From positions 54,115-118,114 of the forward strand of contig JALEPL010000002.1 in NCBI GenBank assembly GCA_022766245.1: a DNA stretch of 64,000 bases, written 5' to 3'. Below are positions 17,610 through 26,343 of this stretch, piece after piece. Under the pieces are notes generated by a model. It saw only the letters and a program-made list of their open reading frames with translations, was not told where the DNA came from and did no database searches. A program made the position numbers and the translations under genes. This DNA is from Lachnospiraceae bacterium. GTDB taxonomy: Bacteria; Bacillota; Clostridia; Lachnospirales; Lachnospiraceae. The stretch's first letter is position 1. Every line of letters begins with the position of its first letter.

Positions 17610-18058
17610 GCAGAGATATTTATCAGGACAAGAATCTACATCGTTATGATGACATGATAGACTTGGAACATCCCATTTCCAGGACTCATCCTCGCATGAG
17701 TGTGCAGGATCGGGCGGCACAGTTTGCACCCTTTGCAGCACTGACCGGACATGCGGCTGCCATCCATGAGACTGCCCGGCTCACGGAGGAGAGACCGGAG
17801 CTGGAACCGGATTATCTGGAACTTTTGAACTGGCAGATTCAACAAATTCAGAAGAATATGTCAAAACACCCTAGGGTGGAAATCACCTACTTTATGCCGG
17901 ATGAAAGAAAAGAAGGTGGACGAATGATTACCGCCTGTGGAAGGGTGGCAGAAATTGATTCGAATAAGGGAGTGCTGTATTTATCAGAAGAAGGGGATTT
18001 TTTATTAAAGGATATTGTGGAAATTCGCGGAGAATTATTTGACGAACCATGGGAATAG
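17606..18058 (+). CDS. YolD-like protein
   Basis: A 150-residue protein with the YolD-family motif around residues 32-50 (RAAQFAPFAALTGH), and a small beta-rich C-terminal domain. In Bacillus, yolD-like genes are paired with uvrX/yqjW polymerase genes and are thought to act as UmuD-like cofactors. Here it follows and overlaps the polymerase by ATGA, so the pair is almost certainly translated together; the gene order is reversed relative to Bacillus. Confidence 0.82.
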   Translation: MSRDIYQDKNLHRYDDMIDLEHPISRTHPRMSVQDRAAQFAPFAALTGHAAAIHETARLTEERPELEPDYLELLNWQIQQIQKNMSKHPRVEITYFMPDERKEGGRMITACGRVAEIDSNKGVLYLSEEGDFLLKDIVEIRGELFDEPWE

Positions 18059-18137
18059 GGATAGAATGAGGAGGAATGCGAAGTTCATAACCTGAATGCG
18101 TTTCGAGCAGTATTTATATTATGAAGGAGTGACACAA

Positions 18138-19136
18138 ATGAGCAACATAGATATTGAAACGATGAACAAAAATTACACACAGAAGCGACTCAGCGAGCAG
18201 CTTGCGGATGTGCCCCAGGAGCTGAAGGCACAGGCTGTGGAGGCTTTTGAATATGAGGGAACGGAAGAGTATGACAAGGCTATCGACACCGGATTAAAGA
18301 TTTTAGAACAGGATAATTCTACCGCAGTGGAAGAGGTAAAGATTCTGGTGGCAAGACTTTTCCCGAAGCTTTTGCGCATGGATATTGAAACCGAAAATCA
18401 GAATTACCAGAATGATGTGGAGAAATATTACGGTTTTTTAGACAGTGTTCCCATGAATGAGGTCATGCAGGAATATCTGGTGGAGACATTGATCCGGCTG
18501 TGCGAGCTGATGGATAATAAGTGGTATCGCCCTCTGTTCGCAGAGTTTGTCCGTCATATCGATGAGAAGGAATATTTGTCTGAGGAAAAATACCAGGACA
18601 CCTTAAAATCTGCCTATGCCTCCATGGAGTCCTTTAACTACTATGATGATGTGAAGATTAACTCTCTGATGAAGGGATATCTGCAGACCTGTTACCGCAG
18701 AGCTTATACCATGAAGGATGAGAAGCTGGAGTCGGTAAAAAACAGCATGATGATTGAGGCGTTGACCAACGAGTGGTATGTGTGTCAGTATTATTCCGGC
18801 AACGAAGAAGTGTTTGCTTATATTCAGGAGACGTATCCTCACAGCTATGAGCTGATGGCAGATCTGGTGGAGGCTATGAAGGAGGATGTGCAGGCAGCGG
18901 CAGATGAGATATTGAATAAGCTTTTACCTTATGCAGCACCGGGAACTACCATAGATCAGCTTCGCATTGCCATGCAGCATTCCTATGAAGAAAACGAAAA
19001 GACATCCCATAAGCCAAAAGTAATCTACGGAGGAAAGGGCACCTATATGCGAAACGGCAGCAAGATTGGACGCAACGATCCCTGTCCCTGCGGCAGCGGC
19101 AAAAAGTACAAGCAGTGCTGCGGCAAGAATCTGTAA
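18138..19136 (+). CDS. SEC-C motif protein of unknown function
   Basis: A 332-residue soluble protein. The first 290 residues are helical and repeat-like (possibly TPR-like), acidic and unrecognised. The last 22 residues form a SEC-C zinc-binding motif ([18 protein letters not shown]), the same element that ends SecA and binds SecB or ribosomes. ATG 18138 has AAGGAG at 18124-18129. In other proteins with this tail the rest varies greatly, so the motif indicates a partner-binding tail rather than an activity. A terminator follows. Confidence 0.8.
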   Translation: MSNIDIETMNKNYTQKRLSEQLADVPQELKAQAVEAFEYEGTEEYDKAIDTGLKILEQDNSTAVEEVKILVARLFPKLLRMDIETENQNYQNDVEKYYGFLDSVPMNEVMQEYLVETLIRLCELMDNKWYRPLFAEFVRHIDEKEYLSEEKYQDTLKSAYASMESFNYYDDVKINSLMKGYLQTCYRRAYTMKDEKLESVKNSMMIEALTNEWYVCQYYSGNEEVFAYIQETYPHSYELMADLVEAMKEDVQAAADEILNKLLPYAAPGTTIDQLRIAMQHSYEENEKTSHKPKVIYGGKGTYMRNGSKIGRNDPCPCGSGKKYKQCCGKNL

Positions 19137-19157
19137 TCACAATAGTTTATGCATGAC

Positions 19158-19189
19158 AGCCACTGATTGCAATGGTCGGTGGCTTTTTT
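19158..19189 (+). terminator. Intrinsic terminator after the SEC-C gene
   Basis: AGCCAC (19158-19163) pairs with GTGGCT (19179-19184), followed by a run of T (19184-19189). Confidence 0.8.
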
Positions 19190-19246
19190 GTAATTCAACA
19201 TCGTTAAGGACTTTGTATCCGGCGTGTTTGTGAGGGTGCAGGAAGA

Positions 19247-19287
19247 AGCGGGGCATAGGAAGAGAAAACGAGCTGCTATGCCCCGCT
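19247..19287. repeat. Long perfect hairpin without T-run
   Basis: AGCGGGGCATAG (19247-19258) and CTATGCCCCGCT (19276-19287) form a perfect 12-bp, GC-rich stem around 17 bases. Neither side has the T-run of a terminator. It lies between the convergent terminators of the SEC-C gene and the tRNA gene. Purpose unknown. Confidence 0.5.
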
Positions 19288-19313
19288 CGACGAGCCACAT
19301 ATAATATAACGAT

Positions 19314-19345
19314 AAAAAGGGTTAAGCCTAACGACTTAACCCTTT
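19314..19345 (-). terminator. Terminator of the tRNA-Leu gene
   Basis: Read leftward, AAAGGGTTAAG (19345-19335) pairs with CTTAACCCTTT (19326-19316) and ends in TTTTTA. It lies 12 bases beyond the tRNA 3' end. Confidence 0.85.
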
Positions 19346-19356
19346 CACTTTATCCA

Positions 19357-19440
19357 TGCAGAAGATGGGACTTGAACCCACACGATATTGCTACCACAGG
19401 CACCTGAAGCCTGCGCGTCTGCCAATTCCGCCACTTCTGC
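19357..19440 (-). tRNA. tRNA-Leu (anticodon CAG)
   Basis: Read leftward, an 84-nucleotide class II tRNA: acceptor GCAGAAG paired with CTTCTGC, D-arm GCG/CGC, anticodon stem CAGGC/GCCTG closing the loop TTCAGGT (anticodon CAG, reads CUG), a long variable arm, and T-arm TGGG-TTCAAGT-CCCA. CCA is not encoded. It has its own promoter and terminator. Confidence 0.95.
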
Positions 19441-19451
19441 GAACAAATGTT

Positions 19452-19480
19452 ATTCTATCGGGTTTGCTCCCGAAAGTCAA
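19452..19480 (-). promoter_or_regulatory. Promoter of tRNA-Leu
   Basis: Read leftward: TTGACT at 19480-19475, 17-base spacer, TAGAAT at 19457-19452, 12 bases before the tRNA 5' end. Confidence 0.7.
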
Positions 19481-19530
19481 GAGAAATTTTCATAATTTTT
19501 GAAAAAATTTTGAAATATTACACAAAAAAG

Positions 19531-19559
19531 TGGAAAAATACTTGTATTCCATTTATAAT
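19531..19559 (+). promoter_or_regulatory. Promoter of the sufCB operon
   Basis: TGGAAA (19531-19536), 17-base spacer, perfect TATAAT (19554-19559). About 135 bases of leader follow before sufC, with no recognised riboswitch. Confidence 0.5.
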
Positions 19560-19701
19560 GAATGAAGTAATCATAATAAACGTATAAGTGATGGTAACTG
19601 TTGGGGGCTATTCGCAAAGATGACTCTATTATATTCTGAGAATATTACCTGTGTTTGCACAGTTACATATTATGCAACAAGAAGAGAGAGGAAATCAGGA
19701 A

Positions 19702-20445
19702 ATGCTTGAATTAAAAAATATATGCTATGAGGTGGAAGAGGATACCGCACAAAAGGAAATTATATGCGGTATTAACCTGACCGTGGAAGAAGGGAAATTC
19801 ATTGTCATCACCGGGCCGAACGGAGGCGGCAAGTCTACCCTTGCAAAATTGATTGCAGGAATTGTGCAGCCGACTTCCGGACAGATTATCTGGAATGGAA
19901 CAGATATCACCAATATGAGTATTACCGAGCGTGCCCGGATGGGTATTAGCTTTGCCTTTCAGCAGCCGGTACGCTTCAAAGGAATTCAGGTGGTGGATCT
20001 TCTGCGCATAGCATCCGGTAAGAATCTGAATGTGTCCGAAGCCTGCCAATACCTGTCAGAAGTAGGACTTTGTGCCAAGGATTATATTAACCGTGAGGTA
20101 AATGCCAGCCTGTCCGGTGGTGAGTTGAAGCGAATCGAGATTGCCACCGTATTGGCCAGAGGCACCAGCCTTTCCGTGTTTGACGAGCCGGAGGCGGGAA
20201 TTGATCTGTGGAGTTTTCAGAATCTGATCAAAGTCTTTGAGCGTATGCAGAAGAAAAATGAAAATGGTTCCATCCTTGTGATTTCTCATCAGGAACGTAT
20301 TTTAAACATTGCGGATGAAATCGTGGTGCTTGCCAACGGGCAGATTCGGGAACACGGAAAAAGAGAGGATATTCTCCCCTGTCTGCTCGGAACATCTTCG
20401 GCAGTAGAAGCATGTCAGCAATTACAGGGAGGGATGGAACAATGA
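19702..20445 (+). CDS. sufC: Fe-S cluster assembly ATPase SufC
   Basis: A 247-residue cytosolic ABC ATPase that powers the Suf iron-sulfur scaffold and is not a transporter. Walker A GPNGGGKST at 38-46, signature LSGGE at 137-141, and Walker B DEPEAG at 161-166, where the Glu-Ala-Gly ending is typical of SufC and distinct from most importers. The conserved N-terminus MLELKNICYEV fixes the start at ATG 19702; upstream GTG and ATG codons lack that fit. The gene overlaps the scaffold gene by ATGA. No sufS, sufU or sufD is present. Confidence 0.9.
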   Translation: MLELKNICYEVEEDTAQKEIICGINLTVEEGKFIVITGPNGGGKSTLAKLIAGIVQPTSGQIIWNGTDITNMSITERARMGISFAFQQPVRFKGIQVVDLLRIASGKNLNVSEACQYLSEVGLCAKDYINREVNASLSGGELKRIEIATVLARGTSLSVFDEPEAGIDLWSFQNLIKVFERMQKKNENGSILVISHQERILNIADEIVVLANGQIREHGKREDILPCLLGTSSAVEACQQLQGGMEQ

Positions 20446-21362
20446 TGGACGAGATTCAGAAGAGAATATTAGCGGAAGTGGCGGATTTGCATACTGTTCC
20501 GGAAGGAGCTTACAATATTCGCACCAATGGAAAAATGGCAGCCAGAAATACCACTGCCAATATCGATATTATTTCCAAGGAGGATGGAAGTGGCATTGAT
20601 ATCCATATCAAGCCTCACACCAAAAATGAGAGCGTGCATATTCCGGTAGTTCTTAGCGAAAGTGGATTGAAGGAATTGGTTTATAATGATTTTTACATTG
20701 GTGAGGGCAGCGATGTGGTGATTGTGGCCGGCTGCGGCATTGATAACTGTGGCTCCCATGATTCTGAGCATGATGGAATTCATCGCTTTTATGTAGGAAA
20801 AAATGCCAAAGTGAAATATGTGGAGAAGCATTATGGTTCCGGCAGCGGTGCCGGAAAACGTATCCTAAATCCCGGTACTGAGGTTTACATGGAGGAAGAC
20901 AGCTCCATGGAGATGGAGATGGTTCAGATTAAGGGCGTGGATTCCACGGACCGACGCACAAAGGCAGAACTTAAGACCGGAGCATCCCTGGTGGTGCGGG
21001 AACGTCTCATGACCCATGGAGACCAGAGTGCCTTCAGCACCTATGAGGTGTACCTGAACGGGGAAGGTGCCAGCACAGATGTGGTGTCTCGTTCTGTAGC
21101 AAGAGACACTTCCTATCAGAAATTTGATTCCAGAATCATTGGAAATGCCCCCTGCAGCGGTCATACCGAGTGTGACGCCATTATTATGGACAAGGCGCGG
21201 ATTCTGGCGGTTCCCCAGTTGGAGGCAAACAATCTGGATGCAGCACTGATTCATGAAGCGGCCATCGGAAAAATTGCCGGCGAACAGATTATCAAACTCA
21301 TGACCCTCGGTCTTACGGAGGAGGAAGCAGAGGAACAGATTATTAACGGCTTCCTGAAATAG
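20442..21362 (+). CDS. Short SufB/SufD-family Fe-S scaffold protein
   Basis: A 306-residue member of the SufBD family, clearly shorter than SufB (about 470) or SufD (about 430). The C-terminal beta-helix core is intact, with EANNLDAALIHEAAIGKI near 262-279 and Cys residues at HTECDAIIMD, while the long N-terminal region is missing. Together with SufC it forms a two-gene unit like the minimal SufBC systems known from archaea and some anaerobes. It probably builds Fe-S clusters on its own or with housekeeping IscS; which of these is unknown. Start 20442 overlaps the sufC stop as ATGATG. Confidence 0.82.
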   Translation: MMDEIQKRILAEVADLHTVPEGAYNIRTNGKMAARNTTANIDIISKEDGSGIDIHIKPHTKNESVHIPVVLSESGLKELVYNDFYIGEGSDVVIVAGCGIDNCGSHDSEHDGIHRFYVGKNAKVKYVEKHYGSGSGAGKRILNPGTEVYMEEDSSMEMEMVQIKGVDSTDRRTKAELKTGASLVVRERLMTHGDQSAFSTYEVYLNGEGASTDVVSRSVARDTSYQKFDSRIIGNAPCSGHTECDAIIMDKARILAVPQLEANNLDAALIHEAAIGKIAGEQIIKLMTLGLTEEEAEEQIINGFLK

Positions 21363-21365
21363 AAG

Positions 21366-22862
21366 ATGATGAAGAAAAAACATTCCATTCGAAAACAATT
21401 CGGCGGAGTGGTAGTAGGGCTTGTGGCGGGAACAGTGCTTGCCTGCTGGCTGCTGAATCTGACTCTGCTGGATGTGTATTACACAAAACATAAGCAGAAT
21501 ACACTGATTGGAGCTTTTGAACGGATTTATTCTGCCAGCGCAGACAACAAATTGACCAGCAGCTCCTTTGATGTGGAGTTTGAGAATATCTGTGCATCGG
21601 GAAATGTGACGGTGCTGATTATTTCACCAGATGGCAATGTAGTGAGATCCACGGCTTATGGCGTGGGAGAACTGCAGAGACAGTTTATGGAGATTATTCT
21701 GGGCAGCTCCGGTTCCGGAGCGAATGACTATGACCTGAAGGTAATCGAGCAGAATGACCGTTATGTGATGGGACAAAAAAAGGATGCCAGACTGGATGCG
21801 GATTATCTTATTTTGTGGGGGCAGCTGGCAGACGGAAATCTCATGCTGGCGCAGACTCCTCTGGAGAGCATTAAGGAGAGCGCTGCGGTGGCCAACCGTC
21901 TGCTTACCTATGTGGGAATATTCGGGGTGGTTGTCAGCGTGATTATCACGAATCTGGTCATAAGAAAAATAACCACACCGATTTTGGAATTGTCCGAGAT
22001 TTCCAGCCGCATGTGCAATCTGGATTTTGATGCGAAGTACCAGGTACATGGTGACAACGAGATCGAGCAGCTGGGAAGCCATATGAATCAGTTATCTGAT
22101 TCTCTGGAGCGCACCATATCAGAACTGAAAAGTGCGAATATCAAGCTGCAGGAGGACATTGAGAAAAAAGAAGAAGTGGATCAGATGCGCAAGGAGTTTC
22201 TGTCTAATGTATCTCATGAACTGAAAACGCCCATTGCTCTGATTCGTGGCTATGCGGAAGGTTTGCAGGAATGTGTGTTAGATGATCCGGAGAGCAGAGA
22301 GTTTTACTGTGATGTAATCATGGATGAGGCGGAAAAGATGAACACCATGGTGAAGAAGCTTTTGACGCTGAACCAGTTGGAATTCGGAAATGATGAGGTC
22401 GCTATGGAACGTTTTGATGTTACCTCGGTAATCCGTGCTCTGGTGGCCAACTCCGGAATTTTAATCGAACAAAATGGCATTACCGTTCGGTTTGAGGAGC
22501 CGTCGGTATATGTGTGGGCAGATGAGTATAAGACAGAAGAGGTTCTGACGAACTATCTCAGCAATGCCATTCATTATGCAGCAGGAGAAAAACGTATCGA
22601 GATCTCCTACACACAGAAGGCGGAAAGTGTCAGAATCAGTGTGTTTAACACCGGTTCACCTATCCCGGAGGAGGATATTCCCCATATTTGGACCAAATTT
22701 TATAAGGTGGATAAAGCACGCACCAGAGAATATGGAGGAAATGGAATTGGCTTATCTATTGTAAAGGCTATCATGGAATCCTTTCATCAGGATTATGGTG
22801 TGATTAATCATGAGGATGGCGTGGAGTTTTATCTGGAACTGGATCAAAAGACATGGGAATAG
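21366..22862 (+). CDS. Membrane sensor histidine kinase without adjacent response regulator
   Basis: A 498-residue kinase: membrane helix at about 13-35, extracellular sensor domain (about 40-175), second helix near 178-200, HAMP (about 200-255), coiled coil, HisKA H-box FLSNVSHELKTP near 280-291, N-box YLSNAIHYA near 400, and G-boxes with GGNGIGLSIV near 460. All catalytic motifs look intact. It starts three bases after the SufB-like gene with no good ribosome site of its own, so it should be expressed in the suf operon. No response regulator gene lies before or after it, which is unusual for this kinase type. Confidence 0.88.
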   Translation: MMKKKHSIRKQFGGVVVGLVAGTVLACWLLNLTLLDVYYTKHKQNTLIGAFERIYSASADNKLTSSSFDVEFENICASGNVTVLIISPDGNVVRSTAYGVGELQRQFMEIILGSSGSGANDYDLKVIEQNDRYVMGQKKDARLDADYLILWGQLADGNLMLAQTPLESIKESAAVANRLLTYVGIFGVVVSVIITNLVIRKITTPILELSEISSRMCNLDFDAKYQVHGDNEIEQLGSHMNQLSDSLERTISELKSANIKLQEDIEKKEEVDQMRKEFLSNVSHELKTPIALIRGYAEGLQECVLDDPESREFYCDVIMDEAEKMNTMVKKLLTLNQLEFGNDEVAMERFDVTSVIRALVANSGILIEQNGITVRFEEPSVYVWADEYKTEEVLTNYLSNAIHYAAGEKRIEISYTQKAESVRISVFNTGSPIPEEDIPHIWTKFYKVDKARTREYGGNGIGLSIVKAIMESFHQDYGVINHEDGVEFYLELDQKTWE

Positions 22863-22940
22863 AGGTTTCCCTGTTGCCCCTGAGAATGAAAAATGGTAGT
22901 ATAAAAATATCCTGGAAATAAATAATAGGAAGAGGTGTCT

Positions 22941-23651
22941 ATGAGAAAGAAAAAAATGGCTCTTGGCCTGGTGGTTTCTCTGGTTCTCGTGATGTTGTGC
23001 GGCTGTGGAGAACAGCTGTACGAACTGACGGAGGATGAGACCAATTCGATTGCAGCCTATACGGCGCATGTGATTTCAAAACATAATACCAGTCAGTTGA
23101 AGGGTGTGGTTACAATGACAGATTCCCAACCGGAGCCACAGGATGAGTCTTTAGAGGATGCGTCTACCGAGACGGAACCAGCACAGGAGGAAGTGGTATC
23201 TGGCGGGGAGGATACGCCGGAAAGTCAGGATACACCTCTGGTTTCCCTGCAGGAGGCACTTGCCATAGAAGGGGTGAATGTTTCCTTTCAGAGCTATGAA
23301 GTGAAGGATTATTACATAGAGGGGAAGTATTATGCAATAAATGCGCCGGCAGGGTCAAAGCTTCTGATTCTGCATTTTGCCCTGAGTAATTCCGGAGATA
23401 CAGATGTGGCATGCGATGTGCTGTCCCGGTCTATAAGTTTTCAGGTGACAGTGAATGATACTTATCAGAAAAAATCGGATGTGACGATACTTCTGGACGA
23501 TCTGTCTACCTATCAGGGAACCATTGCAGCAGGGACATCGCAGAATGCGGTACTTCTATTCACCATGTCCACTGAGGAACTGAATTCTGTGGAACAATTG
23601 CTTTTGAAGGTCACTGAAGGAGAGCGTACACAGATGGCTCAATTAAAATAA
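22941..23651 (+). CDS. Putative lipoprotein with Ig-like domain
   Basis: A 236-residue exported lipoprotein. Basic residues 2-5, hydrophobic core 7-19 and lipobox Leu-Cys-Gly-Cys with C22 as the lipidated residue. Residues about 60-105 are Glu/Gln/Pro/Thr-rich and probably disordered. The rest (about 105-236) is predicted beta and resembles the DUF4352/telokin-like extracellular domains often found in Gram-positive lipoproteins. The ribosome site is AGGAAGAGG. It is placed after the histidine kinase, perhaps as part of the same signalling unit, but nothing proves this. Confidence 0.72.
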   Translation: MRKKKMALGLVVSLVLVMLCGCGEQLYELTEDETNSIAAYTAHVISKHNTSQLKGVVTMTDSQPEPQDESLEDASTETEPAQEEVVSGGEDTPESQDTPLVSLQEALAIEGVNVSFQSYEVKDYYIEGKYYAINAPAGSKLLILHFALSNSGDTDVACDVLSRSISFQVTVNDTYQKKSDVTILLDDLSTYQGTIAAGTSQNAVLLFTMSTEELNSVEQLLLKVTEGERTQMAQLK

Positions 23652-23705
23652 TGGTAAATGTATATAAAAAAATTCAAAAAAGTAATGTTTTTTTGTCGAA
23701 TGTTA

Positions 23706-23714
23706 TGTTATAAT
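23706..23714 (+). promoter_or_regulatory. Extended -10 promoter of cheV
   Basis: TG-T-TATAAT (23706-23714) without a recognisable -35; T-rich sequence lies upstream. The surrounding ATGTTATGTTATAATA is nearly repeated before the other chemotaxis gene at 37757. Confidence 0.55.
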
Positions 23715-23788
23715 ATGTTTTAGCTGGTATCCCATATTATGGATGGGGTTCTGAGGATTACTGACAAGGCATTTTGGAGGGCACACAA

Positions 23789-24685
23789 ATGGAGACAAAT
23801 ATTCTATTAGAAAACGGCACAAACGAGCTGGAAGTATTGGAATTTACACTAGAAGGAAATCATTATGGGATTAATGTTGCGAAGATTCGAGAGATTTTAT
23901 CCTATCAGCCAGTTACTCCTGTTCCTAATGCGCATCCCAATGTGGAAGGAATTTTTATGCCGCGTGATACGATGATTACGGTGATTAACCTGAAAAAGTG
24001 TTTGGGCGTAGCGGATACGAATCCGGGAAAGGGATTATTTATCATCACGAATTTCAATAAGCTGAATATCGCATTCCACGTGGATGAGGTGATTCGGATT
24101 CACAGAGTATCCTGGGCGGATATCATTAAGCCGGATGGTACAGTGAATGTCAGAGATCGTGGTGTATCTACCGGAGTAATCAAGCTGGACACCAACCTTG
24201 TTGTGATTTTGGATTTTGAGAAGATTATTACAGATATCAGTCCGGAGACAGGTCTGAAGGTGTCTGACGTAGAGAAGCTGGGAGAAAGAGAACGCAGTGA
24301 CCTTCCGATTTTGATTGCTGAGGATTCTCCGCTTTTGAGCAAGCTGATTACAGATTGTTTGAATAAAGCAGGATACACGAACCTTCTGGTGAATATGAAT
24401 GGACAGGAAGCATGGGATATGCTCTGTAGTTTTGAGAAGGAAGGAAATGTGAAGGAGAAGGTGAGCTGTGTAATAACGGATATTGAGATGCCGTTGATGG
24501 ATGGTCATCGTCTTACCAAGCTGATCAAGGGTAATCCGAATATGGAGGGGATTCCGGTTGTCATATTCTCGTCTCTGGTAAATGAAGAGATGAGAAGAAA
24601 AGGAGAATCCCTTGGCGCAGATGCACAGCTGACAAAACCGGAAATCGGTAAGCTGGTGGAAGCGATTGACCGGTTGATCCGGTAG
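23789..24685 (+). CDS. cheV: CheV: CheW-receiver chemotaxis coupling protein
   Basis: A 298-residue protein coupling chemoreceptors to CheA. N-terminal CheW-like domain (about 10-155), then a receiver domain (about 172-298) with acidic pocket AEDSP, phospho-acceptor Asp in VITDIEMPLMDG, and conserved Thr/Ser and Lys (VIFSSLV, LTKPE). ATG 23789 follows TTGGAGGG. It is transcribed alone, away from any large chemotaxis operon; only one other chemotaxis gene is in the window (37757). Confidence 0.92.
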   Translation: METNILLENGTNELEVLEFTLEGNHYGINVAKIREILSYQPVTPVPNAHPNVEGIFMPRDTMITVINLKKCLGVADTNPGKGLFIITNFNKLNIAFHVDEVIRIHRVSWADIIKPDGTVNVRDRGVSTGVIKLDTNLVVILDFEKIITDISPETGLKVSDVEKLGERERSDLPILIAEDSPLLSKLITDCLNKAGYTNLLVNMNGQEAWDMLCSFEKEGNVKEKVSCVITDIEMPLMDGHRLTKLIKGNPNMEGIPVVIFSSLVNEEMRRKGESLGADAQLTKPEIGKLVEAIDRLIR

Positions 24686-24713
24686 TGGATACAAAACACA
24701 GAGAATGACACAG

Positions 24714-24745
24714 AGGGGTGTGATGACAGGTCACATCCCTTGTTT
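24714..24745 (+). terminator. Probable terminator after cheV
   Basis: AGGGGTGTGA (24714-24723) pairs with TCACATCCCT (24731-24740) with one G-T pair. The T-run is weak (TGTTT). Confidence 0.5.
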
Positions 24746-24801
24746 ATGCATAGGGTGTTTCGGGGGATTCCCTGATGCTTTAGAGACAAAGGAGGGCACT
24801 T

Positions 24802-26337
24802 GTGAGTAAAAGCGAGGACTATCTGGACGATTTGCTGAATTCCGTTTCAGATATCAACAAACGAAATAATAAAAAAGATATAGAGAGCCTGCTGAAGTCC
24901 ATGGAAGAACCCCAGGAACCGCCCAAGGAGCGGGAAAAAAAGAGGACTCCTCGTAGAAGAGATTATGGAGAGAAGTTTGTGCGGGAGTTTGAGCAGGAAA
25001 TCGTCAATGGGGCAACAGATGATTTCCTTCGGGATTTTGAATTAGAGCTGGATGCTGAGGCTGCGGACATTGAGGAAAGCATGGGGGATGAGCCGGAAGA
25101 AAAGCCGGTGGAGTTCGGGGCGGAGAAAACTGCATCATCTTCCAATGAAGCGATATCCCCGGAACCGGATGTGAATGATATGATGGGGGAGCTTCTTCGG
25201 AAGGTGGGGGGAGGAGAGCCCGTTCATCCGGAGGAAACAGTCAGTGCAGATGATCTTATGGTGAATACCATGGAAATGCCGGAAACATCAGCTGTGTCAG
25301 AGGAAGAATCTTTTATGCTGGATGAGGAGAATGCACCACAGGATTTGATGGATATTCTCAGTCTGTCGGAGGATGGTGATCTGGCAGATATTGGGAGTAT
25401 GCTTCAGGCAGATGAAAGTGGAGAAATGAATCTGGCAGACTTTTTAGGAGAGCAGGCATCTGAGTCGGAAGAGGAGAATCCCGAAGATACCAGGGACGAA
25501 TTTGAACGTCTGGGCAGTATCGAGGAGCTGAAGGATTTGAAAGAGGCTAAGAAGAAAAAGGCTAAAAAGGGTTTTTTTGCCCGGCTGAGCACATTTTTCT
25601 TTGGGGATGAGGAAGCGGAATCCGTGAAGGTTCCGGAGGAAGATGCCCTGGGAAGTTTGTCTGATGAGAATGCAGATATTCTCAAAGAGCTGGATGAATC
25701 TGAAAAAGGAAAAAAGGGGAAAAAAGCAAAAAAAGAGAAGAAAGAGAAAAAGAAGAAAGAACCAAAATCGCCTAAGGCACCAAAACCAAAAAAGGAAAAG
25801 AAACCTAAGGAGAAGGATACTACACCGCCACTCCCCAAAAAGCCTGTGATTTTAATCTCTGTGATGGCAGCGTCAATCTTTCTTTTGATTATGCTTGGAA
25901 GCAGTAATCTGCAGTATAGTGCTGATATTCAAACCGCAAAGGAAAGTCTGCAGCGAAAGGATTACGTGGAGGCATATACACTGCTGGCCGGCAGCAAGAT
26001 TCGTGCCAAGGATGAGAAGCTATACCAGAAAGTATTGATACTTTCATCGGTACAGGCCGAGTATCAATCCTACTATAATCTCAGTAATATGGGACAGTAT
26101 GATATGGCATTGGATGCATTGATACGGGGCTATGGACGATGTCTTGCTCAGGAGGATGAGGCAGCAGACTATGATGTGGTGGATGAGCTGGCCGAGCTGC
26201 AGCAGCAGATCACCACGACTTTGCAGGATGAGATGGGTGTCAGCAGCCAAGAGGCCGCTGCCTTGTATGAAATGACAGATCGTCAGGAATACACCAGGGG
26301 GATTCATCAGATATTACAAAATACAGGACTGGAGTAG
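24802..26337 (+). CDS. Unrecognised charged single-pass membrane protein
   Basis: A 511-residue protein of unknown function, started by GTG with AAAGGAGGG at 24788-24796. Residues 1-300 are very acidic, low in hydrophobics and probably disordered, with short helical segments repeated in the form DDLLNSV, MMGELLRK and DLMDILSL. Residues about 302-339 are a Lys/Pro-rich block. One membrane helix spans about 349-366, followed by a helical extracellular domain (about 372-511) that looks TPR-like. By the positive-inside rule the acidic part and Lys block are cytoplasmic. It stands directly before hisH, but has no link to histidine synthesis that I can see. Confidence 0.75.
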   Translation: MSKSEDYLDDLLNSVSDINKRNNKKDIESLLKSMEEPQEPPKEREKKRTPRRRDYGEKFVREFEQEIVNGATDDFLRDFELELDAEAADIEESMGDEPEEKPVEFGAEKTASSSNEAISPEPDVNDMMGELLRKVGGGEPVHPEETVSADDLMVNTMEMPETSAVSEEESFMLDEENAPQDLMDILSLSEDGDLADIGSMLQADESGEMNLADFLGEQASESEEENPEDTRDEFERLGSIEELKDLKEAKKKKAKKGFFARLSTFFFGDEEAESVKVPEEDALGSLSDENADILKELDESEKGKKGKKAKKEKKEKKKKEPKSPKAPKPKKEKKPKEKDTTPPLPKKPVILISVMAASIFLLIMLGSSNLQYSADIQTAKESLQRKDYVEAYTLLAGSKIRAKDEKLYQKVLILSSVQAEYQSYYNLSNMGQYDMALDALIRGYGRCLAQEDEAADYDVVDELAELQQQITTTLQDEMGVSSQEAAALYEMTDRQEYTRGIHQILQNTGLE

Positions 26338-26343
26338 AGAGAC

